From NCBI RefSeq assembly GCF_016648105.1, contig NZ_JACVVE010000003.1, forward strand, positions 163,894 to 227,893: 64,000 nucleotides of DNA, given 5' to 3'. Below are positions 63,902 to 64,000 of this stretch, piece after piece (position 1 is the first letter of the stretch; the number at the start of each line of letters is the position of its first letter). The position numbers and the translations under genes were made by a program. The stretch comes from Pseudomonas sp. S31. Its GTDB lineage: Bacteria > Pseudomonadota > Gammaproteobacteria > Pseudomonadales > Pseudomonadaceae. The notes under the pieces are model-generated. The model worked only from the letters and a program-made list of their open reading frames with translations. It searched no databases and was not told where the DNA came from.

Positions 63902-64000
<99 letters not shown>

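Overview
The window looks like a chromosomal contig end from a Pseudomonas of the P. putida group. It is GC-rich, with typical Pseudomonas proteins throughout. Many short intergenic palindromes share the core GGAGCGGGTTTACCCGCGAA, which I recognise as the P. putida REP family. The gene order accC/accB/aroQ/dsbD/MCP/DUF2333/NUDIX/sui1/speA and prmA/DUF3426/dusB/fis/purH/purD/retS matches conserved Pseudomonas blocks from memory. No rRNA, tRNA, CRISPR array, prophage or insertion sequence was seen. Position 1 falls inside a gene. The last ~90 bases are a G/C homopolymer that looks like a sequencing or assembly artefact.

Layout. 1-5.3 kb: a truncated EamA transporter, PsiF, an AI-2E-type permease, the YegD-like Hsp70, the CbpA/CbpM co-chaperone pair (heat-shock-type promoter candidate) and a GNAT acetyltransferase. 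5.3-10.9 kb: the complete urea ABC importer urtABCDE behind a strong sigma-54 promoter match. 11-12.5 kb: cycA. 12.6-17.6 kb: a five-gene copper locus (two DUF2946 proteins, PCuAC chaperone, TonB-dependent receptor of the OprC type, PepSY membrane protein). 17.7-19.1 kb: a stomatin-like protein plus NfeD. 19.2-26.8 kb: two back-to-back cobalamin operons (cobK-cbiD-cobL leftwards, cobG-H-I-J rightwards). These combine the oxygen-dependent CobG with CbiD and a CbiG-CobJ fusion. 26.9-28.2 kb: two small genes of unknown function that look like diverged tandem copies. 28.2-38.6 kb: marC, the RetS-type hybrid sensor kinase, purD, purH, fis, dusB, a DUF3426 zinc-ribbon protein and prmA.

38.8-45.2 kb: an acetoin catabolism cluster (acoX-A-B-C with divergent acoR). 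It has a sigma-54 promoter and two matching palindromes that are candidate AcoR sites. It sits between prmA and accC, which I recall as near neighbours in P. aeruginosa, so it is probably an insertion. 45.3-49.6 kb: accC, accB, aroQ, dsbD. 49.8-56.3 kb: a chemoreceptor, DUF2333 protein, NUDIX hydrolase, Sui1-like factor and biosynthetic arginine decarboxylase. 56.5-57.3 kb: an AT-richer two-gene insert, a stand-alone polymorphic-toxin type 44 domain and an overlapping membrane-anchored protein that may be its immunity partner. 57.4-63.9 kb: a DinF-type MATE transporter and a bacterial alpha-2-macroglobulin lipoprotein with an intact thioester motif.

Most of the window is core metabolism. The accessory parts most worth attention are the toxin/putative immunity pair, the tandem unknown genes at 26.9-28.2 kb, and the aco insertion with its regulatory region.
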